A DNA stretch of 64,000 bases from Candidatus Enterovibrio escicola (GTDB lineage: Bacteria; Pseudomonadota; Gammaproteobacteria; Enterobacterales; Vibrionaceae): the NCBI RefSeq assembly GCF_002464935.1, contig NZ_NBYY01000013.1:62001-126000 (forward strand). Reading direction: 5' to 3'. This document shows positions 31,068-40,587 of this stretch, piece after piece. The translations under genes were made by a program, and so were the position numbers. Each line of letters opens with the position of its first letter. Positions within the stretch are counted from its first letter, which is position 1. The notes under the pieces are model-generated. The model did not search any database, was not told where the DNA came from, and saw only the letters and a program-made list of their open reading frames with translations.

Positions 31068-31917
31068 ATGCATCCCAATAAAATATCGGTTGTAGGAAAT
31101 ATGCGTAGTATTCTTTTACACAACACAGATTTATCTTCGATTCTTTTTTCAGGAAAGCCTGATCTTCCTTTTATCAAACGAAATAAACAGCTAGGAACCA
31201 TCTTCCCTGTTGGAATAGGGCTGTACGATCTAAATTTTCTCATGGTAAAAGCGCTTTGTTGTATTAAAACTAACGACGTAATTATTTAGGATCCCCTTGT
31301 TAGGGATATATATAGTATGCGTTCGTACCTCCATAAAAAACTACTATCTATTGTGGATTAAAGCAAAAGGTCAGCATAAAGTTCATCGGGAAGATATTAA
31401 CCAATTACGCATCAATTCAGCACTAGTCGATAAAATAGTTTGTAGATGGAAAGGTGGTGATGCTTTTATCTTTGGGAGATGAAGTGTTTGGAATTACCAA
31501 TGAGTCTAGCTGTACCAGTTATGTAATCATCCAACTGACTAATAGAAGTATTTTATAGGTCATTCTTTGGTACCTAGTACAAAAAAAGAATTGTTGGTGA
31601 ATTGATGTGCATCAGTGGATTTAATTGGAGATTTGTATTTTACAGTGGTTTGTCTAAATTAGTTTTGATTTGTAACCAACCCCAATCGGCAGATATACCA
31701 CTTCCAATATCAATTACTGTTATTGACAAGGTTAGTCCTCCGGATAAAAGTGTTTGGCATAAGCAAGCTAGGGAAAATGTACGCAATAATTGAAGGGCAT
31801 ATGGTTACATCACTTTCGCGTATTGTCAGCGGTCATGTTGTATTTCTGTCGGTTGAATTGGACTGGTTTATTGAACATGCCTCTACCTCTACACACATCA
31901 AAAAATTCTTTGTATAA
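31068..31917 (+). pseudogene. cobA: Broken cobA (uroporphyrinogen-III C-methyltransferase, siroheme synthesis)
   Basis: Starts normally (ATG at 31068 with TAGGAAC before it) and reads NMRSILLHNTDLSSILFSGK, then IGLYDLNFLMVKALCCIKTN, the SAM-binding GxGPGDPELLTxKALxxIxxAD block. A TAG at 31287 stops it. In other frames KAKGQHKVHREDINQL and RWKGGDAFIFGR follow, then LYFTVVCLN/FYSGLSKLVLI, GKMYAIIEGHMVTS and LDWFIEHASTSTHIKK. These are CobA blocks in order, with the middle (after GR) largely deleted. At least one nonsense change and several frameshifts; inactive. Siroheme is the cofactor of the NirB next door. Confidence 0.8.
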
Positions 31918-31926
31918 GGAATCCTT

Positions 31927-34473
31927 ATGGATAAGAAACGGATTGTTATTATTGGAAATGGTATGGTGGGACATAGATTCATTGAAGATATTTGTGATAA
32001 AAAAAGAAATAGAGAGTTTGAAATTATCACTTTTTCAGAGGAACCACGCCTTGCATATAACCGAGTTAAGTTAAGCAGTTTTTTTAGTGGAAAGACTGCC
32101 GAAGATTTAATGCTGACAAGTGGAAATGATTATACTAGACAGGGTGTTAAGTATTACTTAAACGAAAAAGTTATTGAAATAAAACGAAATAATAAGTGTA
32201 TTGTGACTAACAAAGGGACGGAGGTATTTTATGACTTCTTAGTATTGGCAACGGGTTCTTATCCTTTTGTCCCGTCAATTGAGGGTAACGATCAAACGCA
32301 TTGCCACGTTTATCGTACCATCGAAGATCTTGAAGGTATTAGGTCCTCGGGTGAACAGAGTAACGTAGGAGTAGTTATCGGAGGTGGACTGCTTGGGTTA
32401 GAAGCGGCCAATGCACTGCAACATATGGGTTTAGACACCCATGTTGTTGAGTTTTCAGCACGTTTGATGGCCGTTCAACTTGACGACGGTGGCAGTGAAT
32501 TGCTTAAGCAAAAAGTCACAGCGTTGGGTGTTAAGATTTATACAGGAAAAACTACTAAAGCAATTGTTGTAGGTGACAATTGCCGCTACAAGCTTAAATT
32601 CGAAGATGGTACTGAGCTAGAAACTGATATGGTGGTTTTTTCTGCGGGTATTCGCCCACAAGATGCATTGGCTAAAGCGCATGATATTGAGGTAGGTGAA
32701 CACGGTGGCATAGTCATTAATGACGCATGCAAAACTAGCGACAATGCTATTTATGCGATTGGTGAATGTGCATTGTGGCGGGGGCGCGTCTATGGTCTTG
32801 TGGCGCCAGGCTACCAAATGGCCAAGGTAGTTGTGGCACAACTGTGCGGGGAAGATACAGTGTTCAAAGGTGCTGACATGAGCACTAAGCTGAAATTGTT
32901 GGGTGTGGATGTTGCGAGCATAGGTGATTCACAAAGTATCACACCAGGTGCACAGTCCTATACCTTCTCTGATGGTATTGAACAGGTGTACAAACGCATT
33001 GTTGTATCTGAGGCCGGAGACAAGCTATTGGGTGCGGTACTGGTAGGTGATGTAGAAAGCTATCAGACTTTGTTGCTTACCATGCTCAATGAGTTGCCTT
33101 TGCCTGAATTCCCATCAGTTCTGTTGCTATCAAACAGTACAGTAGATACTGGACTTTTTGGAGTTGTAAATCTACACGATGATGCACAAATATGTTCTTG
33201 TTATGATGTATCCAAAGGCACGATTAGAAATTTAGTTGCTCAAGGCTGCACGTCTATGGCTAAGATTAAATGTGAAACAAAAGCAACCACAGGTTGTGGG
33301 GGCTGTAGTTCTCTAATAAAAAAAATAGTGGACGGTGAGTTGATTTCCTTGGGGCATAAGGTTAATAACAATCTCTGCGAACACTTTCAATATACGCGCC
33401 GAGAACTGGTGGATATTATTCGTGTTAAGAAAATTAAAACTTTCAGTTACCTGCTTGAGAACTACGGTTTAGGACTAGGCTGTGACATTTGTAAACCCAC
33501 GGTAGGCTCTATCCTCGCATCCTTCTGGAATGACTATGTGCTAGAAAACGAGCATATAGGGTTACAAGATACAAATGACATTTTCCTAGGTAATATGCAA
33601 AAGGACGGGACTTACTCTGTGGTACCAAGGGTTGCAGGGGGTGAAATTATGCCTGACAAGCTAATTGCTTTGGGTCAAGTGGCTAAACAATACAACCTTT
33701 ATACTAAAATTACAGGTGGTCAACGTATTGATCTCTTTGGTGCACAGTTACACCAACTCCCTGAGATTTGGAAAGTCCTAGTTGATGCGGGTTTTGAAAC
33801 TGGACATGCGTACGGAAAATCCTTGCGTACTGTTAAATCCTGTGTAGGTTCAACATGGTGTCGTTATGGTGTTGATGATAGTGTAGGGTTTGCTATTGAG
33901 GTAGAAGAACGTTACAAAGGGCTTAGATCACCGCATAAAATTAAATTTGCTGTATCTGGTTGCACCAGAGAGTGTGCAGAAGCCCAATCCAAAGATATCG
34001 GTATGATCGCGACGGAAAACGGTTGGAACCTTTATGTGTGTGGCAATGGTGGTATGCGTCCTCGTCATGGTGATTTATTTGCATCCGACTTAGATAGAGA
34101 AACACTGATCAAATATATAGACCGCGTACTGATGTTCTACATTCGCACAGCTGATCATTTACAACGGACTTCCGTATGGCTTGAAAGCCTAGAAGGAGGT
34201 CTTGATTACCTAAAACAAGTTGTTATAGAAGATAAGTTGGGTATAGCTGACGAACTTGAAAAAGAGCTTAGTGAAAGTTTGATTAACTATCAGTGTGAAT
34301 GGAAAACCACTATTGAATCACCAGAAAGACTTAAACGTTTCAGACACTTTATCAATAGTATGGAAAGCGATAACAGTTTAAAATATGTCACTGTGAGAGG
34401 TCAGAAAGTACCAAAACCTGTGTCCATCAAGTTAGAAAATATCAACCGAGACAAAGGCATTGACCAAAAATGA
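31927..34473 (+). CDS. nirB: NADH-dependent nitrite reductase large subunit
   Basis: Reduces nitrite to ammonium with NADH in the cytoplasm. An N-terminal FAD/NADH module (IVIIGNGMVGHRFIED, VVIGGGLLGLEAANAL) is followed by a BFD-type [2Fe-2S] domain with C423, C425, C457 and C460, and the sulfite/nitrite-reductase repeats. The siroheme/[4Fe-4S] cysteines are C639 and C645 in CVGSTWC and C679 and C683 in CTREC. 848 residues, full length. AGGAATCC precedes the ATG. It is the second position of the sigma-54-driven operon, 10 bases after the cobA relic. The need for siroheme with cobA broken means supply from another gene or a non-working enzyme. Confidence 0.94.
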   Translation: MDKKRIVIIGNGMVGHRFIEDICDKKRNREFEIITFSEEPRLAYNRVKLSSFFSGKTAEDLMLTSGNDYTRQGVKYYLNEKVIEIKRNNKCIVTNKGTEVFYDFLVLATGSYPFVPSIEGNDQTHCHVYRTIEDLEGIRSSGEQSNVGVVIGGGLLGLEAANALQHMGLDTHVVEFSARLMAVQLDDGGSELLKQKVTALGVKIYTGKTTKAIVVGDNCRYKLKFEDGTELETDMVVFSAGIRPQDALAKAHDIEVGEHGGIVINDACKTSDNAIYAIGECALWRGRVYGLVAPGYQMAKVVVAQLCGEDTVFKGADMSTKLKLLGVDVASIGDSQSITPGAQSYTFSDGIEQVYKRIVVSEAGDKLLGAVLVGDVESYQTLLLTMLNELPLPEFPSVLLLSNSTVDTGLFGVVNLHDDAQICSCYDVSKGTIRNLVAQGCTSMAKIKCETKATTGCGGCSSLIKKIVDGELISLGHKVNNNLCEHFQYTRRELVDIIRVKKIKTFSYLLENYGLGLGCDICKPTVGSILASFWNDYVLENEHIGLQDTNDIFLGNMQKDGTYSVVPRVAGGEIMPDKLIALGQVAKQYNLYTKITGGQRIDLFGAQLHQLPEIWKVLVDAGFETGHAYGKSLRTVKSCVGSTWCRYGVDDSVGFAIEVEERYKGLRSPHKIKFAVSGCTRECAEAQSKDIGMIATENGWNLYVCGNGGMRPRHGDLFASDLDRETLIKYIDRVLMFYIRTADHLQRTSVWLESLEGGLDYLKQVVIEDKLGIADELEKELSESLINYQCEWKTTIESPERLKRFRHFINSMESDNSLKYVTVRGQKVPKPVSIKLENINRDKGIDQK

Positions 34474-34511
34474 AAATTAATGTTGTTACAATTGAAGGAT
34501 AAGGAAAATGC

Positions 34512-34847
34512 ATGATCCAATGGCAAACTATTTGCAGTAAGAGTGATTTGGTTAAAAACACTGGTATCTGTGCTTTGTTTAATGAAAAGCAGGTAGCAAT
34601 TTTTCTCTGCGGACATTCAGACAGACTTTTCGCTATCGATAATTATGATCCCATTGGTAAGGCACATGTTTTGTCGCGCGGAATTTTGGGATCTGTGGGG
34701 GATAAAACAGTGATTGCTTCGCCGCTCTACAAGCAACACTTTTGCTTGGAAAGTGGGGTATGCATTGAGGATGTGTCCATTACAGTTGGGACTTATCATG
34801 TGAGATGTTACGAAGGAAGCATTCAACTCGGATTGTCTAACGTGTAA
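34512..34847 (+). CDS. nirD: Nitrite reductase small subunit NirD
   Basis: A 111-residue Rieske-fold partner of NirB. The N-terminus MIQWQTICSKSDLVKNTGIC is typical. As in the NirD family, the Rieske cluster ligands (CxH...CxxH) are absent; it serves structurally rather than in electron transfer. AAGGATAAGGA lies just before the ATG. It starts 38 bases after nirB and is followed by the transporter gene. Confidence 0.9.
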   Translation: MIQWQTICSKSDLVKNTGICALFNEKQVAIFLCGHSDRLFAIDNYDPIGKAHVLSRGILGSVGDKTVIASPLYKQHFCLESGVCIEDVSITVGTYHVRCYEGSIQLGLSNV

Positions 34848-34932
34848 AAGGATTCAGGACTACATTCCTTATAGGCGCTTAAACGCATATTCTGCCGTCG
34901 CGCAGGGGATTACTCATTGAATAGGACGTTAC

Positions 34933-36408
34933 ATGGCGGGACATAAAGAATTTAAGTTATTTTCATTTTCAGGGAAAATGAAAATACTTCATTTAAGTTG
35001 GTTTGCCTTTTTTATTACATTTCTGATCTGGTTTAATTTTGCGCCATTGCTTCAACATGTTAAAGAATCATTAGGATTAACAACGGCAGAAATTAAAACC
35101 CTGTTGATTCTGAACGTCGCATTTACAATTCCTGCAAGAGTTGTTGTGGGTATGTTGACAGATAAATATGGTCCTCGCCTTGTTTATTCACTCTTATTGG
35201 CTATCTGCACCATTCCATGTTTTGTTTTTGCTTTTTCAGCTAACTTCGTTCAGGCTGCCATTGCTCGTTTTGCGTTAGGGATGATTGGTGCTGGTTTTGT
35301 TATCGGTATCCGACTTGTCTCTGAATGGTTCCCCCACAATGAGTTGGGTATTGCGGAAGGCATTTATGGTGGCTGGGGTAATTTTGGTTCTGCTGTCGCG
35401 GCATTCGCCCTTCCGACCGTTGCGGTCATGTTTGGTCGTGAAGACGGGTGGCGCTATGCCATGGCGATCACTGGTGTGATGAGTTTACTATTTTCTATTG
35501 TGTTTTATCGTAGTGTGACAGATACCCCAAAGGGTGCAACCTATTACAAGCCAAAAAATGCAGGGACGATGGAGGTCACATCCACAGGTGATTTTTATCT
35601 GCTATTAATAATGAAAGTACCAATATACGTATCCTTAGGATTACTGGCATGGAAACTATCACTATCCAGTGTGGGACTGTTTTCTTCGTTTACCGTTATG
35701 ACGATATATCTGGTATTGGGACTAATTTATATATTTGATACCTTCCATTTGTGGAAGGTCAATAAGCACATATTTGTTGAGGAAGTACCAGAGATCCACC
35801 GATATAAGTTTAAACAGGTGGCGGTATTAAACGTGTTGTATTTCGCCACGTTTGGATCGGAGTTGGCTGTGGTGTCTATGTTGCCACTGTTTTTCGCAGA
35901 CACGTTCGGACTTACGCCTGTTGTTGCTGGTATAGTGTCTTCGACGTATGCTTTCATGAACTTAATGTCTCGTCCTAGTGGAGGCTGTTTGTCTGATAAA
36001 TTCGGGAGAAAAGCTACCTTGCTGATCCTCACTGCGGGTCTCGCAGTTGGCTATTTCTTGATGGGATACGTAAACGGAAGTTGGCCAATATGGTTAGCGG
36101 TTATTGCAGCGATGGGGTGTTCTTTCTTCGTTCAATCAGGAGAAGGGGCTGTGTTTGCTGCTGTACCCTTGATAAAACGCCGTATGACTGGGCAAATAGC
36201 TGGGATGACGGGTGCATACGGTAATGTGGGCGCGGTCGTGTATCTTACTATTTTATCGGTGGTGGATTACAGTACCTTCTTCTTCATTATTGCTGCTACG
36301 GCTATGCTTGGATTTCTCACGCTAGTCTTTATGAAAGAACCATCAGGGCAAATAGCAGAAGTGAATGATGATGGGACCATCACCATGATTGATGTAGCTA
36401 AAGCATAA
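34933..36408 (+). CDS. narK: NarK/NasA-type nitrate/nitrite MFS transporter
   Basis: Inner-membrane transporter of the nitrate-nitrite porter family, 491 residues, with about 12-14 hydrophobic segments. The two nitrate signature stretches are IYGGWGNFGSAVAA (about 140-153) and GAYGNVGAVVYLT. The major-facilitator block GMLTDKYGPRLVY lies after helix 2, and a conserved arginine sits in GAGFVIGIRLVSEW. Long extra hydrophobic segments around residues 215-275 are typical of Vibrio/Pseudomonas assimilatory forms. AGGA lies 7 bases before the ATG. Context indicates assimilatory nitrate uptake. Confidence 0.9.
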   Translation: MAGHKEFKLFSFSGKMKILHLSWFAFFITFLIWFNFAPLLQHVKESLGLTTAEIKTLLILNVAFTIPARVVVGMLTDKYGPRLVYSLLLAICTIPCFVFAFSANFVQAAIARFALGMIGAGFVIGIRLVSEWFPHNELGIAEGIYGGWGNFGSAVAAFALPTVAVMFGREDGWRYAMAITGVMSLLFSIVFYRSVTDTPKGATYYKPKNAGTMEVTSTGDFYLLLIMKVPIYVSLGLLAWKLSLSSVGLFSSFTVMTIYLVLGLIYIFDTFHLWKVNKHIFVEEVPEIHRYKFKQVAVLNVLYFATFGSELAVVSMLPLFFADTFGLTPVVAGIVSSTYAFMNLMSRPSGGCLSDKFGRKATLLILTAGLAVGYFLMGYVNGSWPIWLAVIAAMGCSFFVQSGEGAVFAAVPLIKRRMTGQIAGMTGAYGNVGAVVYLTILSVVDYSTFFFIIAATAMLGFLTLVFMKEPSGQIAEVNDDGTITMIDVAKA

Positions 36409-36426
36409 ATAATTCCTATATTAGGC

Positions 36427-38235
36427 ATGGTACAAAGACCTATACCAACTATGAAGTTAGAGCTAAAAACTGAGACGAATAATGAATATCCTCCCCAGCT
36501 TGTGGTTCGTACTGGGGGCTGCTCTGTGACGGGTCGAAAACCACTGAATCAGGATGCGTTTGCGGTAAAAATTCCAACTAATATTGCCGAACTCAAATAT
36601 AAAGGCGTTATTGCCACGATTGCAGACGGTATTAGTTCAAGTGATAGCAGCCAAAAAGCTAGCGAAACAAGCGTAACGGAATTTATTGACAATTATATGG
36701 ATACGCCCACCCTATGGTCAGTGAAGATGTCTGTAGGTAAGATACTAAAATCTTTGAATAACTGGTTATTCCATCACGTGCAGCAAGGGAATGCATCTTC
36801 TAATACCATGGTTGCTGCTTTTACTGGTGTGGTATTAAAATCCAATACATCTTATATTTTCCATGCAGGAGATTGTCGCGTATACCTTTATCGTGATCAG
36901 CAATTGACCAAATTGACACAAGATCATCGCCGCTATACCAGCAAATCACAACACCATCTAACCCGTGCTTTGGGTATAGATAGTCACTTAGAAATCGATT
37001 ATCAATCGATTCCCATTCAGCAAGGTGATCTCTTCCTACTTTCCACAGATGGCATACACGATACGCTCACTGAAAAACAAATGACGGTATCGATCTATCA
37101 TGCTCTTTCAACTTCGATATGTGATTCAGAAAGCAGTAATTTAGAAGTCACTGCGAAATATTTGGTTGATAGTGCGTTGGATGCAGGCAGTAACGACAAT
37201 GCAACCTGCTTATTTCTCTCCGTCGATGCGTTGCCACCCGCCTCTTTTGAGGAGTGTTTTAGGGATAGGTCGGAGCAAGTCACTCCTCCCGTGTTTACTA
37301 ATGGTCAACGAATCGATCACTACCACATTATCCGTGTGATACATAGTGGGAGTAGGAGTCATATATATTTAGCACAAAGTGAATTAGACGGCAAACGTTA
37401 CGTGCTTAAAATGCCCTCTCAGAATTTCTCTGACGATGTAGTTTATCTCTCAGGATTTATTCGTGAGGGTTGTGTTGGTGAACAGGTTCGCCAACGAGGT
37501 GTTATGAGAATATATCCACATTCAGTGCGTTCTCCGTTCCTTTACCACATTTGTGATTATGTTGATGGTGTGACATTTCGTCAATGGATGCTTGATCACC
37601 CTACACCTTCATTGTCAGAAGTCAGAGTGCTTGGAAAAGGTGCTATTAAAGCGATGAGAGTGTTACAAAGGATGGCAGTAGTACATAGAGATATTAAACC
37701 TGATAACTTCATGGTTGATGGGGATATGAATGTCACGCTGATTGATTATGGAACTGTTCAGTCAGAGGGTTTAAAGGAGATTTTTGGTCATGTTAAAGAA
37801 AATTATCCTGTAGGGGATCTTAACTACGCTGCGCCTGAATATCTCAGAAGTAATCAGGCGACTTTGGTTTCAGATGTGTTCTCATTGGGTGTTACGATCT
37901 ATGAATTATTGAGCAATCATTTACCATATAAGCCAGTAAACGCATCTAACTCGATAACGGATAACCCAAAGAACTACACTCCAGTTACCGTGTTTCGGAC
38001 TGATATTCCTGATTGGTTTGATGCGTCGCTGAAAAAAGCCTGTCATCCTATTTCTACAGTTCGTTATCAGGTGTTATCTGAATTTGAGAACGATTTAATG
38101 AATCAAAATCAAGAACTCACACAACCGAGAGACACTATTTCACTTATGGAAAAGAACCCACTCTGGTTCTGGAAGGGATTTTCCGCCATTTTGTTCGTGT
38201 TTGTATTACTCGAATTAGTGTTATTGGTTTGCTGA
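36427..38235 (+). CDS. Bifunctional PP2C-type phosphatase / Ser-Thr protein kinase, membrane anchored
   Basis: A 602-residue fusion. Residues about 25-260 form a PP2C-like phosphatase (metal-binding D67 in IADGISSS, GDCRVYLYR, STDGIHDTL, GSNDNATC). Residues about 295-565 form an Hanks-type kinase: K328 in RYVLKM, catalytic HRDIKPDN (D422, N427), and DYG (440-442) in place of DFG. The glycine loop (HSGSRSHIYLA) is poor. One transmembrane helix ends the protein (WFWKGFSAILFVFVLLELVL). It begins 18 bases after narK, so it is last in the nitrate operon, probably acting on nitrate uptake or reduction; this is inference from position. Similar fusions accompany nas genes in other gammaproteobacteria. 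Substrate unknown. Confidence 0.88.
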   Translation: MVQRPIPTMKLELKTETNNEYPPQLVVRTGGCSVTGRKPLNQDAFAVKIPTNIAELKYKGVIATIADGISSSDSSQKASETSVTEFIDNYMDTPTLWSVKMSVGKILKSLNNWLFHHVQQGNASSNTMVAAFTGVVLKSNTSYIFHAGDCRVYLYRDQQLTKLTQDHRRYTSKSQHHLTRALGIDSHLEIDYQSIPIQQGDLFLLSTDGIHDTLTEKQMTVSIYHALSTSICDSESSNLEVTAKYLVDSALDAGSNDNATCLFLSVDALPPASFEECFRDRSEQVTPPVFTNGQRIDHYHIIRVIHSGSRSHIYLAQSELDGKRYVLKMPSQNFSDDVVYLSGFIREGCVGEQVRQRGVMRIYPHSVRSPFLYHICDYVDGVTFRQWMLDHPTPSLSEVRVLGKGAIKAMRVLQRMAVVHRDIKPDNFMVDGDMNVTLIDYGTVQSEGLKEIFGHVKENYPVGDLNYAAPEYLRSNQATLVSDVFSLGVTIYELLSNHLPYKPVNASNSITDNPKNYTPVTVFRTDIPDWFDASLKKACHPISTVRYQVLSEFENDLMNQNQELTQPRDTISLMEKNPLWFWKGFSAILFVFVLLELVLLVC

Positions 38236-38285
38236 TCAGCCGGCGACCTTCAATCTAAGAAATTTGGATGTTATCCATTGTGTGG

Positions 38286-38348
38286 TTGACTCCATGATAA
38301 TCTGATCGTAGGAATTGCTATTAGTTCAGATACTTGGGAAACAACGCC
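38286..38348 (-). mobile_element. IS5-family (IS903-like) left-end scrap
   Basis: 63 bases matching the leftmost part of the IS903-like element (TTAGTTCAGATACTTGGGAA through AAACAACGCC). No coding part is left. Confidence 0.65.
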
Positions 38349-38440
38349 CCACGTTGTGTAACCCTATCCCTCATGATGTACATGAGGTGGTGTTTCTTTG
38401 TTAAGTAGATGAGAAATCGCTTTATCAGACCATTGCTCTG

Positions 38441-38895
38441 CTCATTTAGCCCTAAATTATACCTGATTATCAATGACCAAGGTGGCATTATCTCGGTCAA
38501 AGTTACGACAATTAACGTGGATGATAGAAAGCCTGTATCGGAAATAGTTGACGAGTTTTGTGGGTGTTTATACGGAGATAAAGGTTATATTTCTGGTCCA
38601 TTGGAGCGGGAACTTGAAGTTAAGTGAGTGACACTGATAACGGGTATGAAAAAAATATGAAACCCAAAGTGATGAAACTTAGGAACCGCCAGATACTCCG
38701 AAAATGATTTATTATCAAAACCGTTTTTGATCAACTAAAAAACATATCCTAAATCGAGCATTCTCGGCACCGTAGTTGTATCAGCTTTATGGGCAACTTG
38801 CTGGCGCGGGGCTTATCGTGTATTCATTTAAACCAAAGAAGCCGAGCATCAAGATGACTAGATTTGGTAAGCAAGCGCTTATATAGATCTGAGGT
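38441..38895 (+). mobile_element. IS982-family 3' half
   Basis: Reads LYLIINDQGGIISVKVTTIN, DDRKPVSEIVDEFCGCLYGD and KGYISGPLERELEVK, then breaks; the right terminus GAGGT is at 38895. The 5' half is missing. Confidence 0.75.
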
Positions 38896-38896
38896 T

Positions 38897-39747
38897 AGCC
38901 CTAAATTACTTGACCAATAAGGTTTGGCAAAATAGAAATCAGCGTCTGTGATTTCAGTAACCTCTATGACCGGAGAACTCTGTACTATTGTCTGACGTGA
39001 GGGTTTTAAAGTTATGGAAGGTAGAATTTACAATATCAATAAACGCCTCCACCACTATACCCGCCTGCTTATTAGGCATCTTTTTGATGCAGCAGAGTTT
39101 ATTGGCTTTATCCACTACGGTAAGAAGAAAGGATTTGTGCTAAGTCCAGACAACGGTGTCAATTTAGAAATGATTAGACTTGCTCTTCTCGTCTATAATA
39201 TCAGGCCGTTTCTCCAATGCCAACACGGTTCTTTATCTTTACTTTATCGCCGTTGCTCATTTTTATTTTGTAGGGTTTGGCATTATGGAAAAGATACTAG
39301 TTTAGTGCTCCGTCATTACCTATGTCATGTAATATATACTGGTAAATACAGTTTTAACTGAGCATCCCATCGTGCTTCAGATCCAGTTCGCCGCTAATCG
39401 CATCAGGTGACGTATATGTGTTAAAATACTCATTAATGAACTTATTTTTTCTCTTAAATATGGCAAAAAGCCAGCCAGTTCGTAGCATTGAAGCGGGTTT
39501 ATTTAGCCTGTTTTGATGAGAAATTATATCAATATACGTCGTAAAATTGTTTGGAAGATGGCGCTTTATTTCGCGACTGATAGTTGAGTGAACACAGCCA
39601 AGTGTTAGGGAAATCTGGCTAAATGAATTACCCTTAGCCAATCATTGCTTAATATAAAATGGGTTATTGTCATTTAACTATTTATAGGCCATGCACATCT
39701 CCAAATAGAAAGAGAATGCGTAAAGTGTATTTTAGTCTAATTGCACT
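38897..39747 (-). mobile_element. IS30-family relic
   Basis: On the minus strand the transposase begins near 39697 and is open from 39641 to 39354 (LAKGNSFSQISLTLGCVHST, helix-turn-helix). It continues in other frames (IDTVVGLSTNPFFLTVVDKA, MPNKQAGIVVEAF, the DDE region) down to 38900, where it is cut by the IS982 right end. Several shifts; inactive. The open frame on the opposite strand at 39014-39361 is only a shadow of this element. Confidence 0.75.
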
Positions 39748-39750
39748 ATA

Positions 39751-39778
39751 AACCCATCCAATCAAAATTGGATGGGTT
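39751..39778. repeat. Perfect 12-bp inverted repeat (AACCCATCCAAT arms)
   Basis: AACCCATCCAAT and ATTGGATGGGTT with loop CAAA form a very stable hairpin. On the minus strand it is followed by TATAGTGC and on the plus by AAAACC, so neither side has a proper T-run. It lies 114 bases beyond the small minus-strand frame at 39892-39990 and may be its weak terminator. Confidence 0.6.
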
Positions 39779-39891
39779 AAAACCAGAAGTATCATGATTT
39801 CATCGGTTGTCAAATCTGGAAGATTTGTCACCATCTTGAATAATAAATTATTTTATTGATGATGTGTATCATTTATTATTTGATCCTGTAT

Positions 39892-39990
39892 TCAATAAGT
39901 AGCCTTTCGTGCAGAAATCATTTTTCTTTCATGTTGATAAGCACTGTCAAAAAGCATGGTATCTGTAATGTTGTGAACAAACACTGCCAT
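39892..39990 (-). CDS. Possible 32-residue small protein or gene remnant
   Basis: ATG at 39990 is preceded by GGAGGG with a 4-base spacing, one of the best ribosome binding sites in the window. The frame encodes MAVFVHNITDTMLFDSAYQH followed by ERKMISARKATY and a TGA. No family is recognised. It could be a true small gene, the start of a decayed gene, or chance. It diverges from the norspermidine operon. Confidence 0.35.
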   Translation of the reverse strand: MAVFVHNITDTMLFDSAYQHERKMISARKATY

Positions 39991-39994
39991 GTTA

Positions 39995-40587
39995 CCCTCC
40001 AGACTGATGTGCCTGATAACTTATTAGATACCTGACCTATTATTTTAGGTTAAGAAAACACTTGTGTTCTAAAAACATGCCGTGTTACCTTTCGCACAAT
40101 CTCGAATATCAGGTTTTTCGAAGACATACACCGTAGTCGTGCTCTGAAGCATGTCGTCGTTCCGTAGGTACTGGAGAATCGTTACTCCAGCAGAAGGGCA
40201 TTGATAGAGCTGTCCGACCTGAAGAAGGTTAGGGGCATATTGAGGAACCCAACAGTGACTAAATCATATACTCACTTCGCATTTATTCTACACAACTCTT
40301 GTATCATCACTGAGCCTTGAATATTACGTTCTTCTGAGTGATTCCTGCATATCCGTTGGTTGCACATGGCTTAAAGCATGTGAACTTGACGTGAGTATTC
40401 CCGTCGCTCTAATTCATACATATAAAGCCCGTATGCGCTGTAAATATTCACAATAATTTGGCGTGTACTCAAGAATTCCAAGAATTTAATCCATATCAAA
40501 CTAGGTGGCTTAAGGCGACTGCCACTTGTTGCAAGTGGCCTATGTGGTTGTTTGGTTTCGTGGAAAGACAAAGGATGAACAAAAATA
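39995..40587. other. Long leader before the norspermidine operon, content unclear
   Basis: About 590 bases. A hairpin CTGGAG/CTCCAG lies at about 40179-40198. A minus-strand stretch of about 59 codons reading PQYAPNLLQVGQLYQCPSAG and onward (40258-40083) is open but has no start or recognised family. Just before the operon a 10-codon frame (ATG at 40575, MNKNNDQSNR) overlaps the dat-ddc start in another frame. I see no known riboswitch. Confidence 0.4.

Noticed and set aside
36427-38235. Kinase/phosphatase as part of an anti-phage system
   Set aside because: The gene abuts narK in a nitrate operon, and no nuclease, sensor or other defence gene lies nearby.
39014-39361. 115-codon plus-strand open frame
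   Set aside because: The opposite strand reads the IS30 DDE region here (for example MPNKQAGIVVEAF), so the plus frame is antisense to an IS relic.
40081-40260. Possible lysine or other amino-acid riboswitch before the norspermidine operon
   Set aside because: I compared the stretch with the conserved lysine riboswitch core from memory and found no matching core; only one isolated hairpin is visible.
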